Assembly: GCA_016703945.1 (NCBI GenBank)
Contig: JADJBC010000002.1
Coordinates: 579,147 to 643,146, forward strand
Origin: Candidatus Aalborgicola danicus
GTDB lineage: Bacteria; Pseudomonadota; Gammaproteobacteria; Burkholderiales; Burkholderiaceae_C
DNA: 64,000 nucleotides
Reading direction: 5' to 3'
Shown one piece after another: positions 52,651 through 61,130 of the stretch. Under the pieces are notes generated by a model. That model was given only the letters and a program-made list of their open reading frames with translations. It was not told the DNA's origin and ran no database searches. The stretch's first letter is position 1, and each line of letters begins with the position of its first letter. A program made the position numbers and the translations under genes.

Positions 52651-53595
52651 TCAGGCCATTTTCTTGCGCACGCGCTGCCACACGGCCAGAGCCGCAAACA
52701 CCAAACCACCGGCCACAATGCCAGTGAGTGCATCCATCGCCACGGACACCGTGCCCTGAATCAACCCGGAGGCTGCGCCCGTTCCGCCCACCATAGCCAC
52801 CAGGGCCTCAATGGCATGGTGTAGCGGGCCCAGACCGTGCACCAAAATGCCACCGCCGACCAAAAACATGGCCGCAGTACCCACAATGGCCAGCGCCTTC
52901 ATCAACCAGGGAGCCGCTTTCAACAGACCGCGCCCCAAGGCTTGCTGCGCACTAACCCACGGCCCGCTGCCCGGGCGTCGGCTCAGAAACAGACCCGCAT
53001 CGTCCAGTTTCACAATACCCGCTACAAAGCCATAAACCCCCAGCGTCATCACCAATGCAATGGCGCTGAGAACCGACAACTGGGTCAACCACGGGCTGCT
53101 CTGTACCGTGCCCAACGTAATGGCGATGATCTCGGCCGACAAAATGAAGTCGGTGCGGATGGCGCCTTTTACTTTGTCGCGCTCCAGGGCCAACAGGTCC
53201 ACATTCGGGTTGGCCAAGGCCTGCATCAACTCTTCAGCATGGGCCTGGTCTTCGGCTTCGCTGTGAAAGAACTTGTGCGCCAGTTTTTCGAACCCTTCAA
53301 AACACAGGTAGGCGCCGCCCACCATCAGCAGTGGTGTCACCGCCCAGGGAATAAAAATACTGATCAACAGGGCCGAGGGCACCAGAATGAGTTTGTTGAG
53401 CAGGGATCCCTTGCAGACCGCCCAAACCACGGGCAACTCGCGATCAGCCGACACACCGGAAACTTGCTGCGCATTTAACGCAAGGTCGTCCCCCAACACA
53501 CCTGCCGTTTTTTTGGCTGCAATTTTGGAAAGAATGGCGACGTCATCCAGAATGGTGGCGATGTCATCGATCAAGGCGAGCAGGCTACTGGACAT
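52651..53595 (-). CDS. DUF808 family inner-membrane protein (YedI-like)
   Basis: 314 residues from ATG 53595, giving the family start 'MSSSLLALIDDIATILDDVAILSKIAAKKTAGVLGDDLALNAQQVSGV'; an ATG at 53625 is possible. Several membrane helices follow (LLNKLILVPSALLISIFIPWAVTPLLMVGGAYLCFEG; 'IIAITLGTVQSSPWLTQLSVLSAIALVMTLGVYGFVAGIVKLDD'). Function unknown in the whole family. Divergent from the SRPBCC gene. Confidence 0.85.
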   Translation of the reverse strand: MSSSLLALIDDIATILDDVAILSKIAAKKTAGVLGDDLALNAQQVSGVSADRELPVVWAVCKGSLLNKLILVPSALLISIFIPWAVTPLLMVGGAYLCFEGFEKLAHKFFHSEAEDQAHAEELMQALANPNVDLLALERDKVKGAIRTDFILSAEIIAITLGTVQSSPWLTQLSVLSAIALVMTLGVYGFVAGIVKLDDAGLFLSRRPGSGPWVSAQQALGRGLLKAAPWLMKALAIVGTAAMFLVGGGILVHGLGPLHHAIEALVAMVGGTGAASGLIQGTVSVAMDALTGIVAGGLVFAALAVWQRVRKKMA

Positions 53596-53787
53596 GGTGT
53601 GCGTTTTTGAGCGGGAAATGTCCATTGTCGCCGCTTCCGGCAAGGGCAGGAATGCACCATATGAAACCTGACGCCATGGTTGTTGCGGCTCCCCCATCAC
53701 GGCGCGAAGGCCACTCGCGGTCTGAACTGTGCCTGTGCCGTGCAGTAACATGGCCCGGCACACCACTGTCTATTACAAGGAGTCCCC

Positions 53788-54258
53788 ATGTCCATCACCC
53801 TCCATGTTGAACTGGGCTACGAATTTGACGTCAAAGCCTCGGCCAAAGAGGTCTTCGCGGTCTTGTCCGATGTCCCTACCTCGGCCAGCTTTTACCCCGG
53901 CGTTGAACAATTGACCGACCTGGGCAAAGGGGTCTACCGCTGGGAGATGGAAAAAATTGGCCTGGGTCAAGTCAACCTGCAGACGGTCTACGCTTCCAAA
54001 TACGTCAGCAACAAGACCAAGGGCACCGTGGTGTGGACCCCGATCGCGACCGAAGGCAATACCCAGGTCACCGGCGACTGGAAGATCACCCCTGGCAAAA
54101 AATCGACCAACGTCGTGTTGCACGTTGAGGCCGAATTGAGCCTGCCTCTGCCGGCACTGATGAAGATGGTGGTGCAACCGTTGGTGGAGGTCGAATTCGA
54201 ACGCCTGACCGAGCAGTACATCGACAATCTGGTGGAACGTTTTGGTGGTGAGGTGTGA
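53788..54258 (+). CDS. SRPBCC (START-like) family protein
   Basis: 156 residues; AAGGAG before the ATG. Begins with the coenzyme-Q-binding/polyketide-cyclase-like pattern 'DVKASAKEVFAVLSDVPTSASFYPGVEQLTDLGKGVYRWEMEKIGLGQ' and ends in a long helix, as in the START-like helix-grip fold. Such proteins bind hydrophobic ligands. Ligand unknown. The antiporter gene follows after a repeat copy. Confidence 0.8.
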   Translation: MSITLHVELGYEFDVKASAKEVFAVLSDVPTSASFYPGVEQLTDLGKGVYRWEMEKIGLGQVNLQTVYASKYVSNKTKGTVVWTPIATEGNTQVTGDWKITPGKKSTNVVLHVEAELSLPLPALMKMVVQPLVEVEFERLTEQYIDNLVERFGGEV

Positions 54259-54270
54259 GGCGCACCGAAA

Positions 54271-54328
54271 ACACTATCAAAACAGGAGCGCTCTACGCAA
54301 TGTATTCGAGGGCTGGAGCCACTTTTTG
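54271..54328 (+). repeat. Dispersed 'cacgagggctag' repeat, copy 8
   Basis: ACTATCAAAACAGGAGCGCTCTACGCAATGTATTCGAGGGCTGGAGCCACTTTTTG. Fills the space between the SRPBCC gene and the antiporter gene and ends just before the latter's ribosome site. Confidence 0.7.
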
Positions 54329-54341
54329 AATGGAATAGTCT

Positions 54342-55901
54342 GTGCTGCTGCTGGAACTGGTTTTGTTATTGATGATGTGTGCCGTGGGACTGGGCTGGCT
54401 GGCCCGGCGGTTCAAGTTTCCGTACCCGATTGCGCTGGTGGTAGGCGGGGCATTGTTGGGCATGGTTCCCAAACTGCCCCAATTTCCGTTTGACCCACAA
54501 CTCATTCTGGTAGTTGTATTGCCACCCATCCTGTACCAGGCAGCCCTGCTGACCTCGTGGAGCGATTTCAAATCCCACATCAAGCCCATCAGTCTGCTGG
54601 CCATCGGCCTGGTGATTGCCACCACTTTGGCCGTGGGGGCCGTGCTGAAACTGATGGTGCCCTCGGTGCCATGGGCCGCCGCATTTGTGCTGGGCGCCAT
54701 CGTCTCGCCGCCGGACGCCGTAGCTGCAACAACCATCCTGTCGCGGCTGAACATACCACGCCACCTGGTCACCATTCTCGAAGGCGAAAGCCTGGTCAAT
54801 GATGCATCCGGGCTGGTCATTTACAAACTGGCGATTGCTGCGGTACTGACCGGCACCTTCTCCTTTGGCGACGCCACCGCGCAGTTTGCACTGGTCTCGG
54901 CTGGCGGCATCGTTGTGGGCATCGCCCTGGCGTTTTTATTCATTGCCATCCACAAGCGTCTGGGCGACCCGTTTATTGAAGTCATGACTGCGTTGGCCGT
55001 GCCCTACACCGCTTACATCGTGGCGGAGTCCTTGCATGTGTCGGGCGTACTGGCGGTGGTGGCAGCCGGGCTGGTACGTGGCCGGTACTCGCCAGAAATT
55101 GTGTCGGCCGAGATGCGCATCATGGCCCGCTCGGTGTGGAACGTGTTGGTGTTTATGCTCAACAGTCTGGTGTTCATTCTGATCGGCATCCAGATGTCAG
55201 ACATCATGGACAGCTTGGGGCGTTATGTCCTGTCTGATTTGGTGTTGCTGGGCTTTCTGGTCAGCCTGGTCGCCATCGTCGTGCGCTTTGTGTGGGTTTT
55301 TCTGGCCGCCTACCTGCCCGAGTGGTTACGTGGTGCGCGCCAGACACCTGCAACGCCTAACCCCAACCGTGAGTTGCTGATCGTCAGTTGGTGCGGTATG
55401 CGTGGCATTGTGTCGCTGGCCGCAGCGCTGGCGCTGCCGGCCGTCATGCCCAATGGTGACGCGTTTCCGGCACGCGACCTGATCATCTTCCTGACCTTTT
55501 TTGTGATCGCGACCACGCTGATTGGCCAGGGCCTGTCACTGACTCCCTTGATCCGTAAACTCAAAGTGGGCTGTGACTGGAGCATGGTCACGGAACAGCA
55601 GCGCGTGCGCTCCGCCATCAGCGCCGCAGCCATCACCGCCATCGACGCCCATCTGCTCGCAACCAAAGCCCCACTGGAATGGGCCGACCGCTTGCGAGCC
55701 GAGATCACCGAACACGTGGCCCTGGGTGCCCCGCAAGGCCTGGATTCCTCGGCCCGCACCGAGTTGATGCTGGACCTGCGACACGTCGCCATCAAGGCCG
55801 AGCGCAAGGAACTGATCCGCCTGTGGCGTGAAAACGAGATCAGCGACGAGGTGATGCGCCACCAGGAGGAGATTCTGGATTACCAGGAGGCGCAGTTGTA
55901 G
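54342..55901 (+). CDS. Na+/H+ antiporter, CPA1 family
   Basis: 519 residues from GTG 54342 with TGGAA upstream. About twelve membrane helices; the ion-binding segment 'VLGAIVSPPDAVAATTI' and 'LNIPRHLVTILEGESLVNDASGLVIYKLA' (with the ND pair) and 'SWCGMRGIVSLAAALALP' are CPA1/NhaP signatures. The last ~110 residues are a cytoplasmic helical tail. It exchanges Na+ (or K+) for protons at the inner membrane. Its end overlaps the convergent lipoprotein gene by 62 bases. Confidence 0.9.
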   Translation: MLLLELVLLLMMCAVGLGWLARRFKFPYPIALVVGGALLGMVPKLPQFPFDPQLILVVVLPPILYQAALLTSWSDFKSHIKPISLLAIGLVIATTLAVGAVLKLMVPSVPWAAAFVLGAIVSPPDAVAATTILSRLNIPRHLVTILEGESLVNDASGLVIYKLAIAAVLTGTFSFGDATAQFALVSAGGIVVGIALAFLFIAIHKRLGDPFIEVMTALAVPYTAYIVAESLHVSGVLAVVAAGLVRGRYSPEIVSAEMRIMARSVWNVLVFMLNSLVFILIGIQMSDIMDSLGRYVLSDLVLLGFLVSLVAIVVRFVWVFLAAYLPEWLRGARQTPATPNPNRELLIVSWCGMRGIVSLAAALALPAVMPNGDAFPARDLIIFLTFFVIATTLIGQGLSLTPLIRKLKVGCDWSMVTEQQRVRSAISAAAITAIDAHLLATKAPLEWADRLRAEITEHVALGAPQGLDSSARTELMLDLRHVAIKAERKELIRLWRENEISDEVMRHQEEILDYQEAQL

Positions 55902-56526
55902 GTTTCTTGAGCTTGCGCTCATAAGACTCCATCGTCCGGTAAGAGACTATTTTGCGCTGACGGTACTGAGCGTACCGATCGATGTACTCTTGAACGGTGG
56001 CGTACGGTCCATCTACATGACCTGGGCGTTTCGAGTCAGCGAAGTAATAGAGCTTGCCGTCGGCCTCGTACTGCACGACCCAGTGAAGTCGGAGCGTGTT
56101 TCCAGCGATAACAGCCGGGTCAAACTCAATCATGAGATAGGTCGCCCTGGCCAAGGGGACCGCGGCGCGCAAAGTCTCGACAGCGAACCGAGCCAAGTCC
56201 ACACACACGCCCGTTGGTCGATCGAAGAAGTCCTTGGGCTCGTGAATCTGAATGCGCGGCCCCATCTCGCGCTGGTTCTCCGAAAGCCTCATGGCCCGGT
56301 TCAGGTCATATTCGAAGCGGGAGCCGATCCACGCGTTGACTTCAGACGGACTGCGCCATTTTCCGAGCGCTTCGGAATACGAAGCCGGCAAACCAGCCAT
56401 CAGCGCCGGCCTAGACCTGGCCTCAGGAGCGTCAGAGGCGGGGTCAACCGACCTGGGGTCCGACGCACACGCGGACAGTGCAAAGGCCACGACCAGAGGT
56501 AGAAGGACTCGCCTGGTGAATTGCAT
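55840..56526 (-). CDS. Transglutaminase-like lipoprotein
   Basis: 228 residues. Lipoprotein signal peptide with lipobox LSAC (Cys20). A Cys-His-Asp triad of transglutaminase/cysteine-protease type: Cys108 (PTGVCVDLARFAVETLR), His148 (LRLHWVVQYEADGKLYYFAD) and Asp164. Likely attached to the outer membrane facing the periplasm. The C-terminus from about 205 is Lys/Pro-rich and is encoded opposite the antiporter's end. Role unknown; peptidase or amidase acting on cell-wall or protein crosslinks is inference. Confidence 0.75.
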   Translation of the reverse strand: MQFTRRVLLPLVVAFALSACASDPRSVDPASDAPEARSRPALMAGLPASYSEALGKWRSPSEVNAWIGSRFEYDLNRAMRLSENQREMGPRIQIHEPKDFFDRPTGVCVDLARFAVETLRAAVPLARATYLMIEFDPAVIAGNTLRLHWVVQYEADGKLYYFADSKRPGHVDGPYATVQEYIDRYAQYRQRKIVSYRTMESYERKLKKPTTAPPGNPESPPGGASPRR

Positions 56527-56627
56527 GGCAATAGCGGTTTGAAAATTTCACCCCAATTATTGGCTCGGATTATGACCAGGCTTGCGGCCGCTCCACTTTG
56601 CAGCACTGACCCAAGCTCATCAAAAAT

Positions 56628-57644
56628 TCAGGAAAAATCAGCATCCAGCACCACCCGGTAGCGCGCCTTGCCAGAACGCAAATGGTCCAGCGCATCGTTC
56701 ATGCGGCTCATGGGGAAATGCTCCACCTGCGGCGCTATTGCGTGCCGGGCGCAGAACTCCATCATCTGGGTCAGCACCACCGGTGACGGCGTGGGTGATG
56801 CCGAGATGCTGCGCTGCCACGACAACAGGCCGCCGGTGCGGACCTTCATGGCCTCGGTCACCACACCCACCATGTGCAGGCGGCCTTTGGGGGCCAAGGT
56901 GTTGATCAGCGCGTCCCACTCCAGGCTGGCACCCACCGTGACCAGCAGAAAGTCCAGCGTGCCGGCAATCGCCTTCAGCTCCTTCACATCCACACTGCTC
57001 ACCGTTTTGTGCGCGCCCAGCAGCAAAGCCTCTTCCCGCTTGGACGGGGTGGACGTGAACGCCGTCACTTCGCAGCCCCAGGCCCGGGCGAACTTGACGG
57101 CCAGGTGACCCAGGCCACCAATGCCAACCACGCCGACCTTGTCGGTGGGTTTGATGCCGTGGATCACAAAGGGCAAGAAGGCCGTGCCGCCGCCGCACAT
57201 CAGCGGCCCGGCGCTGGACGGGTCCACACCTTCGGGAATCGGCAGCGCCCAGCCCCAGTGCGCACGCACCTTGTCGGCAAAACCGCCGTGGCGGCCGACG
57301 ATGGTGGGCTGGCGTTTGGCGCACAGGTTTTGCTCACCGCCCATACAGAAGTTGCAATGACAGCAGCTCTTGCTGTGCCACCCCAGGCCCACCCGCTCGC
57401 CAATGCTGCGGCCCTTGACTTGGTCACCCACAGCCACCACGGTGCCAATGATCTCGTGGCCGGGCACCAGCGGGTAGGTGGCGGGGAACCATTCGCTGTC
57501 CACCATGGCCAGGTCCGAGTGGCAGACGCCGCAGTACTCCACGGCAATTTCCACGTCTTCGGGGTGCAACACGCCGGGGTCATAGTCCAGCCGCTCCAGC
57601 GCGCTGCCAGCATGGGTTGCAGCCCAGGCACGGAATAGGGTCAT
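56628..57644 (-). CDS. Zinc-dependent NAD(P) alcohol dehydrogenase (YahK/cinnamyl-alcohol type)
   Basis: 338 residues. Catalytic zinc ligands Cys41 (GVCHSD) and His63-Glu64 (PGHE), structural zinc Cys cluster 94-108 (CCHCNFCMGGEQNLC), Rossmann GIGGLGH near 175, then 'TSTPSKREEALLLGAHKTV'. The threonine/serine after the Rossmann strand (FTSTPSK) favours NADPH. Such enzymes reduce a broad range of aldehydes. Single gene, divergent from the KAS III gene. Confidence 0.9.
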   Translation of the reverse strand: MTLFRAWAATHAGSALERLDYDPGVLHPEDVEIAVEYCGVCHSDLAMVDSEWFPATYPLVPGHEIIGTVVAVGDQVKGRSIGERVGLGWHSKSCCHCNFCMGGEQNLCAKRQPTIVGRHGGFADKVRAHWGWALPIPEGVDPSSAGPLMCGGGTAFLPFVIHGIKPTDKVGVVGIGGLGHLAVKFARAWGCEVTAFTSTPSKREEALLLGAHKTVSSVDVKELKAIAGTLDFLLVTVGASLEWDALINTLAPKGRLHMVGVVTEAMKVRTGGLLSWQRSISASPTPSPVVLTQMMEFCARHAIAPQVEHFPMSRMNDALDHLRSGKARYRVVLDADFS

Positions 57645-57846
57645 GGCGAGTCCTCTTAGTCAGTTGAGGACAGAGCTGAAGGTCTGTCCCGCAAGGTTTC
57701 ACAACCCTGCAAGGTTAGCGCCTTTCTCGAACGGGTTTCCCCTTGGCTTGTAACGGTGGCGACTGCGCAGTCCCGCAGAAACCCGGCGCATAATCAGCGC
57801 GGCATCCGAGATGCCGAACCAACCCCCTTACAAAAGCTCTTTTACT

Positions 57847-58965
57847 ATGCACCGCGTCGCCATCAGCAGCACAGGCATTTTTACGCCGCCCGAAGTCATT
57901 ACCAATGAGGAGTTGGTGGTCGCCTTTAACGCCTACGCCGCACTCGAAAACGAAAAATACGCAGACGAGATTGCCGCCGGCACCCGCACCGCCATTACCG
58001 ACTCGAATGTCGAGTTCATCGAAAAAGCCTCGGGCATCAAGCGCCGTTATGTGATGAACAAGTCCGGCGTGCTGGACCCGCGGCGCATGCGCCCCGACTT
58101 CAAGGCCCGCCCCGATACCGAAATTTCCATGATGGCCGAGATCGCCGTCAAGGCAGCCCAGGATGCGCTGGCCAACGCCGGCAAGACCGCCGCCGATGTG
58201 GATGGCGTCTATTGCGCCGCCGCCAACATGCAGCGCGCCTACCCGGCCATGGGTGTGGAGATTCAGACTGCCCTGGGCATCAACGGCTACGCGTTTGACA
58301 TGAATGTGGCCTGCTCGTCGGCCACGTTTGCGCTGGAGTTGGCTTTTAATGCCGTGCGTTCCGGCGCATCGCGCGCCATTTTGGTGGTCAACCCCGAAAT
58401 CACGTCGGCCCACCTGGCCTGGATGGACCGCGATTGCCACTTCATCTTTGGCGATGTGTGCACCGCCATCCTGGTGGAACGGCTGGACCTGGCGCCCGCA
58501 GGCTCATTCGAGATTCTGGGCACGCGCCTGCAGACCACGTTTTCCAATGCCATTCGCAACAACGCGGGCTTCATGTCGCGCGCCGAGGACCGCGACCCCG
58601 AAGACCGCGACCAGTTGTTCCGGCAGGAGGGGCGCCGGGTGTTCAAGGAAGTCTGCCCCATGGCGGCAGAGCACATTTCCAGCCACCTGGGGTCCCACGA
58701 GCTGGCGCCCACCCATGTGCGCCGCTTCTGGCTGCACCAGGCCAACCTGAGCATGAACCAGTTCATCACCCGCAGGTTGCTGGGGCGTGACGCCACACTG
58801 GATGAGGCACCCGTGATCCTGGACGAGTTTGCCAATACCGCATCGGCAGGCTCCATCATCGCGTTCCACCGCAACAAGGCCGATTTCCAGCCTGGCGAAG
58901 TGGGCGTGATCTGCTCGTTTGGCGCAGGGTATTCGATTGGCAGCGCAATTGTGCAGAAGCAGTGA
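57847..58965 (+). CDS. Beta-ketoacyl-ACP synthase III family protein (FabH-like)
   Basis: 372 residues from ATG 57847; an ATG 36 bases earlier (57811) is an alternative and neither has a strong ribosome site. Catalytic triad Cys156 (NVACSSATF), His297 (WLHQANLSMN) and Asn330 (EFANTASAGS). About 50 residues longer than E. coli FabH, with an insert near 35-95, like second FabH copies in many beta-proteobacteria. It starts or extends acyl chains by decarboxylative condensation; it may serve a special lipid rather than bulk fatty acid synthesis (inference from length and lack of fab neighbours). Confidence 0.87.
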   Translation: MHRVAISSTGIFTPPEVITNEELVVAFNAYAALENEKYADEIAAGTRTAITDSNVEFIEKASGIKRRYVMNKSGVLDPRRMRPDFKARPDTEISMMAEIAVKAAQDALANAGKTAADVDGVYCAAANMQRAYPAMGVEIQTALGINGYAFDMNVACSSATFALELAFNAVRSGASRAILVVNPEITSAHLAWMDRDCHFIFGDVCTAILVERLDLAPAGSFEILGTRLQTTFSNAIRNNAGFMSRAEDRDPEDRDQLFRQEGRRVFKEVCPMAAEHISSHLGSHELAPTHVRRFWLHQANLSMNQFITRRLLGRDATLDEAPVILDEFANTASAGSIIAFHRNKADFQPGEVGVICSFGAGYSIGSAIVQKQ

Positions 58966-58985
58966 CCTGACCTGCTGCCGGGTAG

Positions 58986-59045
58986 TTGCTATATTTTTGG
59001 TAGCTACTAACGCAGTATTCACGAGGGCTAACTGCCTATTTCTCT
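58986..59045 (+). repeat. Dispersed 'cacgagggctag' repeat, copy 9
   Basis: GCTATATTTTTGGTAGCTACTAACGCAGTATTCACGAGGGCTAACTGCC. Lies just downstream of the KAS III gene, before the IS110 element. Confidence 0.75.
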
Positions 59046-59209
59046 TGTAACTTTTCGATAAGGAGCCAGAACGTCGCGCCCGGCGGACGGCGTGACTTGC
59101 GTGCTCCGGCATGCTTCGCGGGCGGACTGGTTTGGCTTGCTGGCGCTATTGCGTGAATGCTTTGGTTTGCCCGCCGGCTCTCAAGAAACAAAACACCTGA
59201 ATCCGGTTT

Positions 59210-60531
59210 TCAGACTGTAGTCGCTACCGGACTGATGACAAAGCCCAGATCCTTGGCCCGGCGTTTGAGTGCTGCAATGCTGCGCTGATGCTGCTGCTCT
59301 TCATAGCGCTGCTGTCCCTGATCCACAAAGTCCTCGCCCCGCGTCAGCATGAAGTACACCATGCGTGCGAGCTTGTGGGCTACGGCCGTGTTGGCGCTAG
59401 GCTTGTCCATGCGGGCGCACAGCCGCCGATAGAACGCGCCCAGCGCAGAGTCGCTGTGCGCCAAACTCATCGCTGCCATCTTCAGGGCTTGGCGTACCCG
59501 GTTTACTGATCGTTTGGTTTTGCTTGACAGCACCTTGCCCCCTTCTGATCTTGGTGCCTGGACACAACCCAACCATGAGCAGAAGTGCTTGACGGTGGCA
59601 AAGCGGCTCAGGTCGGGGCCGATTTCAGCCAGTATCTTCGTCGCCGCCGTCAAGCCTAGCCCGTTGATGCGTGTCAGATCCACACCCGCCCAGTTGGCCA
59701 GCGTTTGGCGGGTGTCAAACTCTTGGCGCGATTTACTGCCCGCTCGCGGTGCCTTGCCCAGATTGACCTGGCACTGCCCGAGATCGGCCAGCAGCGCATG
59801 CAGCTTGGTATCGCACTCAACCAGGTGGCGCGCGATGTCGTCGTACATCGCCAGCGCTAGGTCAGCACGAATAGGTGCTCTTGGCGCCAATTGCCCGTCA
59901 ATGCCTGCACGATTTCCTCACTGCTGGCCTTAACTCGACTGTGACGGTGGCGTGCCAGCGCTTTGGGGTCGCTGGCCAGCAACAATGTCGCGGATGATGG
60001 CGGCCGGTCATGCCCATGACATCGGCGAGCACTTCGGTGAGTTGGATGTTCATCTGCACCAGCGCTTTTTGCATGCGCTGCACCCAACTGGCCTGCTCGG
60101 TTAGCACCACCTTCTCGCTGGCGGGCCACCGTGCGCAACACACAAACCTGAGCGCCCGGGCGATGGGCCGCGCGTAAAAAGCCCAAGCTCAGGCTTTTCG
60201 CAGCCACCGACAGTCCTGCACGTCGCTCTTGCGCCCAGGTACGTACTTCATCTGGCGCGCATCGACCAGCCAGACTTTGAGCCCGCGCTGTTCAGCACCT
60301 CACCCCGGGATCCAGGTACACACCGGTGGACTCCAGCGCCACCGTATCGACGCCACACCCGGGCAACCAGTCAGCCATCGCGTTGAGGTCGTCGGTCATG
60401 GCACCGAACTCGCGTACTGAATCATCACTCACATGTCGGGGCACCGCCACCCAACGGCTCGACGCGCCCACGTCAATCCCTGCGGCATTGGGAAACACCT
60501 CGTCTTCTCTCTTGCGAAACTGCCATACCAT
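59210..60531 (-). pseudogene. IS110-family transposase, frameshifted
   Basis: N-terminal RuvC-like DEDD part at 60292-60531 (Asp in AAGIDVGASSRWVAVP; Glu in VALESTGVY), middle part in another frame at about 59900-60290 (readable as 'IPVYEVLEQRGLKVWLVDARQMKYVPGRKSDVQDC'), and an intact C-terminal part 59210-59890 with 'RINGLGLTAATKILAEIGPDLSRFATVKHFCSWLG' and 'GGKVLSSKTKRSVNRVRQALKMAAMSLA', the tail that holds the catalytic Ser of IS110 enzymes. The breaks are all single-base losses in a region where gyrB and dnaN suffer the same, so the element may be intact. ATG 60531 chosen; ATGs at 60609 or 60648 would lengthen it. Confidence 0.85.
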
Positions 60532-60653
60532 CCTCCACAATCGTTGATGAATGGCAGCCCTCGGGAAGACCTTCAAGATTTGACTCACTCTCTCAAACGG
60601 GATGCGCATCGCTGCGCTCACCAATGTCGCCGACGATTCCCGGACCATGCTCT

Positions 60654-60684
60654 GTGGCGGCCCGCTCAGCGGTGGGCCAACCAC
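60654..60684 (-). other. Strong hairpin upstream of the IS110 transposase; possible part of a bridge RNA
   Basis: GTGGTTGGCCC and GGGCCGCCAC pair (one small bulge) around CACCGCTGAGC. IS110 elements carry a structured non-coding 'bridge' RNA next to the transposase gene, upstream in the IS110 subgroup. Position fits; identity is inference, and base errors here may distort the sequence. Confidence 0.35.
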
Positions 60685-60696
60685 CACGAGCTTCAA

Positions 60697-61130
60697 CCAC
60701 CTGCGGGTCGGTCATTCGGCCGCTGCCATTCGCTTTTTAGCTAAAGTAGGGGTGAGGGCCGGATATGGGTGCGCCACGCAGACAGATGTGGGCTATGCCC
60801 CTTGTTTCTTCCAGAACGCCTGGCCCGCGGGCGGGGTTGGGAAGTTTTGAGCAACTGAAGCGATACGCGCCTGAACTGAGGACAACGTTACGTCGCTCTT
60901 TGCATCCCAATAAAACTGTTATGACCCAAACGATCGCCGTGAAGCCCATTGCCAAAAATGGGGCATTTTCTTGTGTCGCGGGTGGATAGTTTCGTTCCAC
61001 CAGAGCTGGCTACCGACCGGTTGAATTGGAGGCGGTGGCCCAGGAACGCACGCATCCGCTGGCGGCAACTGCTGGATAGACTCTTTGGTGCAGGGGTTGG
61101 CAGAGGGCAAGCGCCGTACTGTGGGTGTCT
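60697..61130. other. Spacer between gyrB and the IS110 transposase
   Basis: No recognisable gene. It should contain the left end of the IS element and the gyrB 3' region. A minus-strand stretch reading 'VQARIASVAQNFPTPPAGQAFWKKQGA' (around 60790-60870) looks like a real protein end but I cannot name it, and base errors prevent more. Confidence 0.4.

Noticed and set aside
59046..59209. Possible extra hairpin element or IS end (CGCCCGGCGGACGGCG...GCCCGCCGG)
   Set aside because: GC-rich inverted pieces exist but do not match either repeat family, and IS110 elements have no clear terminal inverted repeats by which to define an end.
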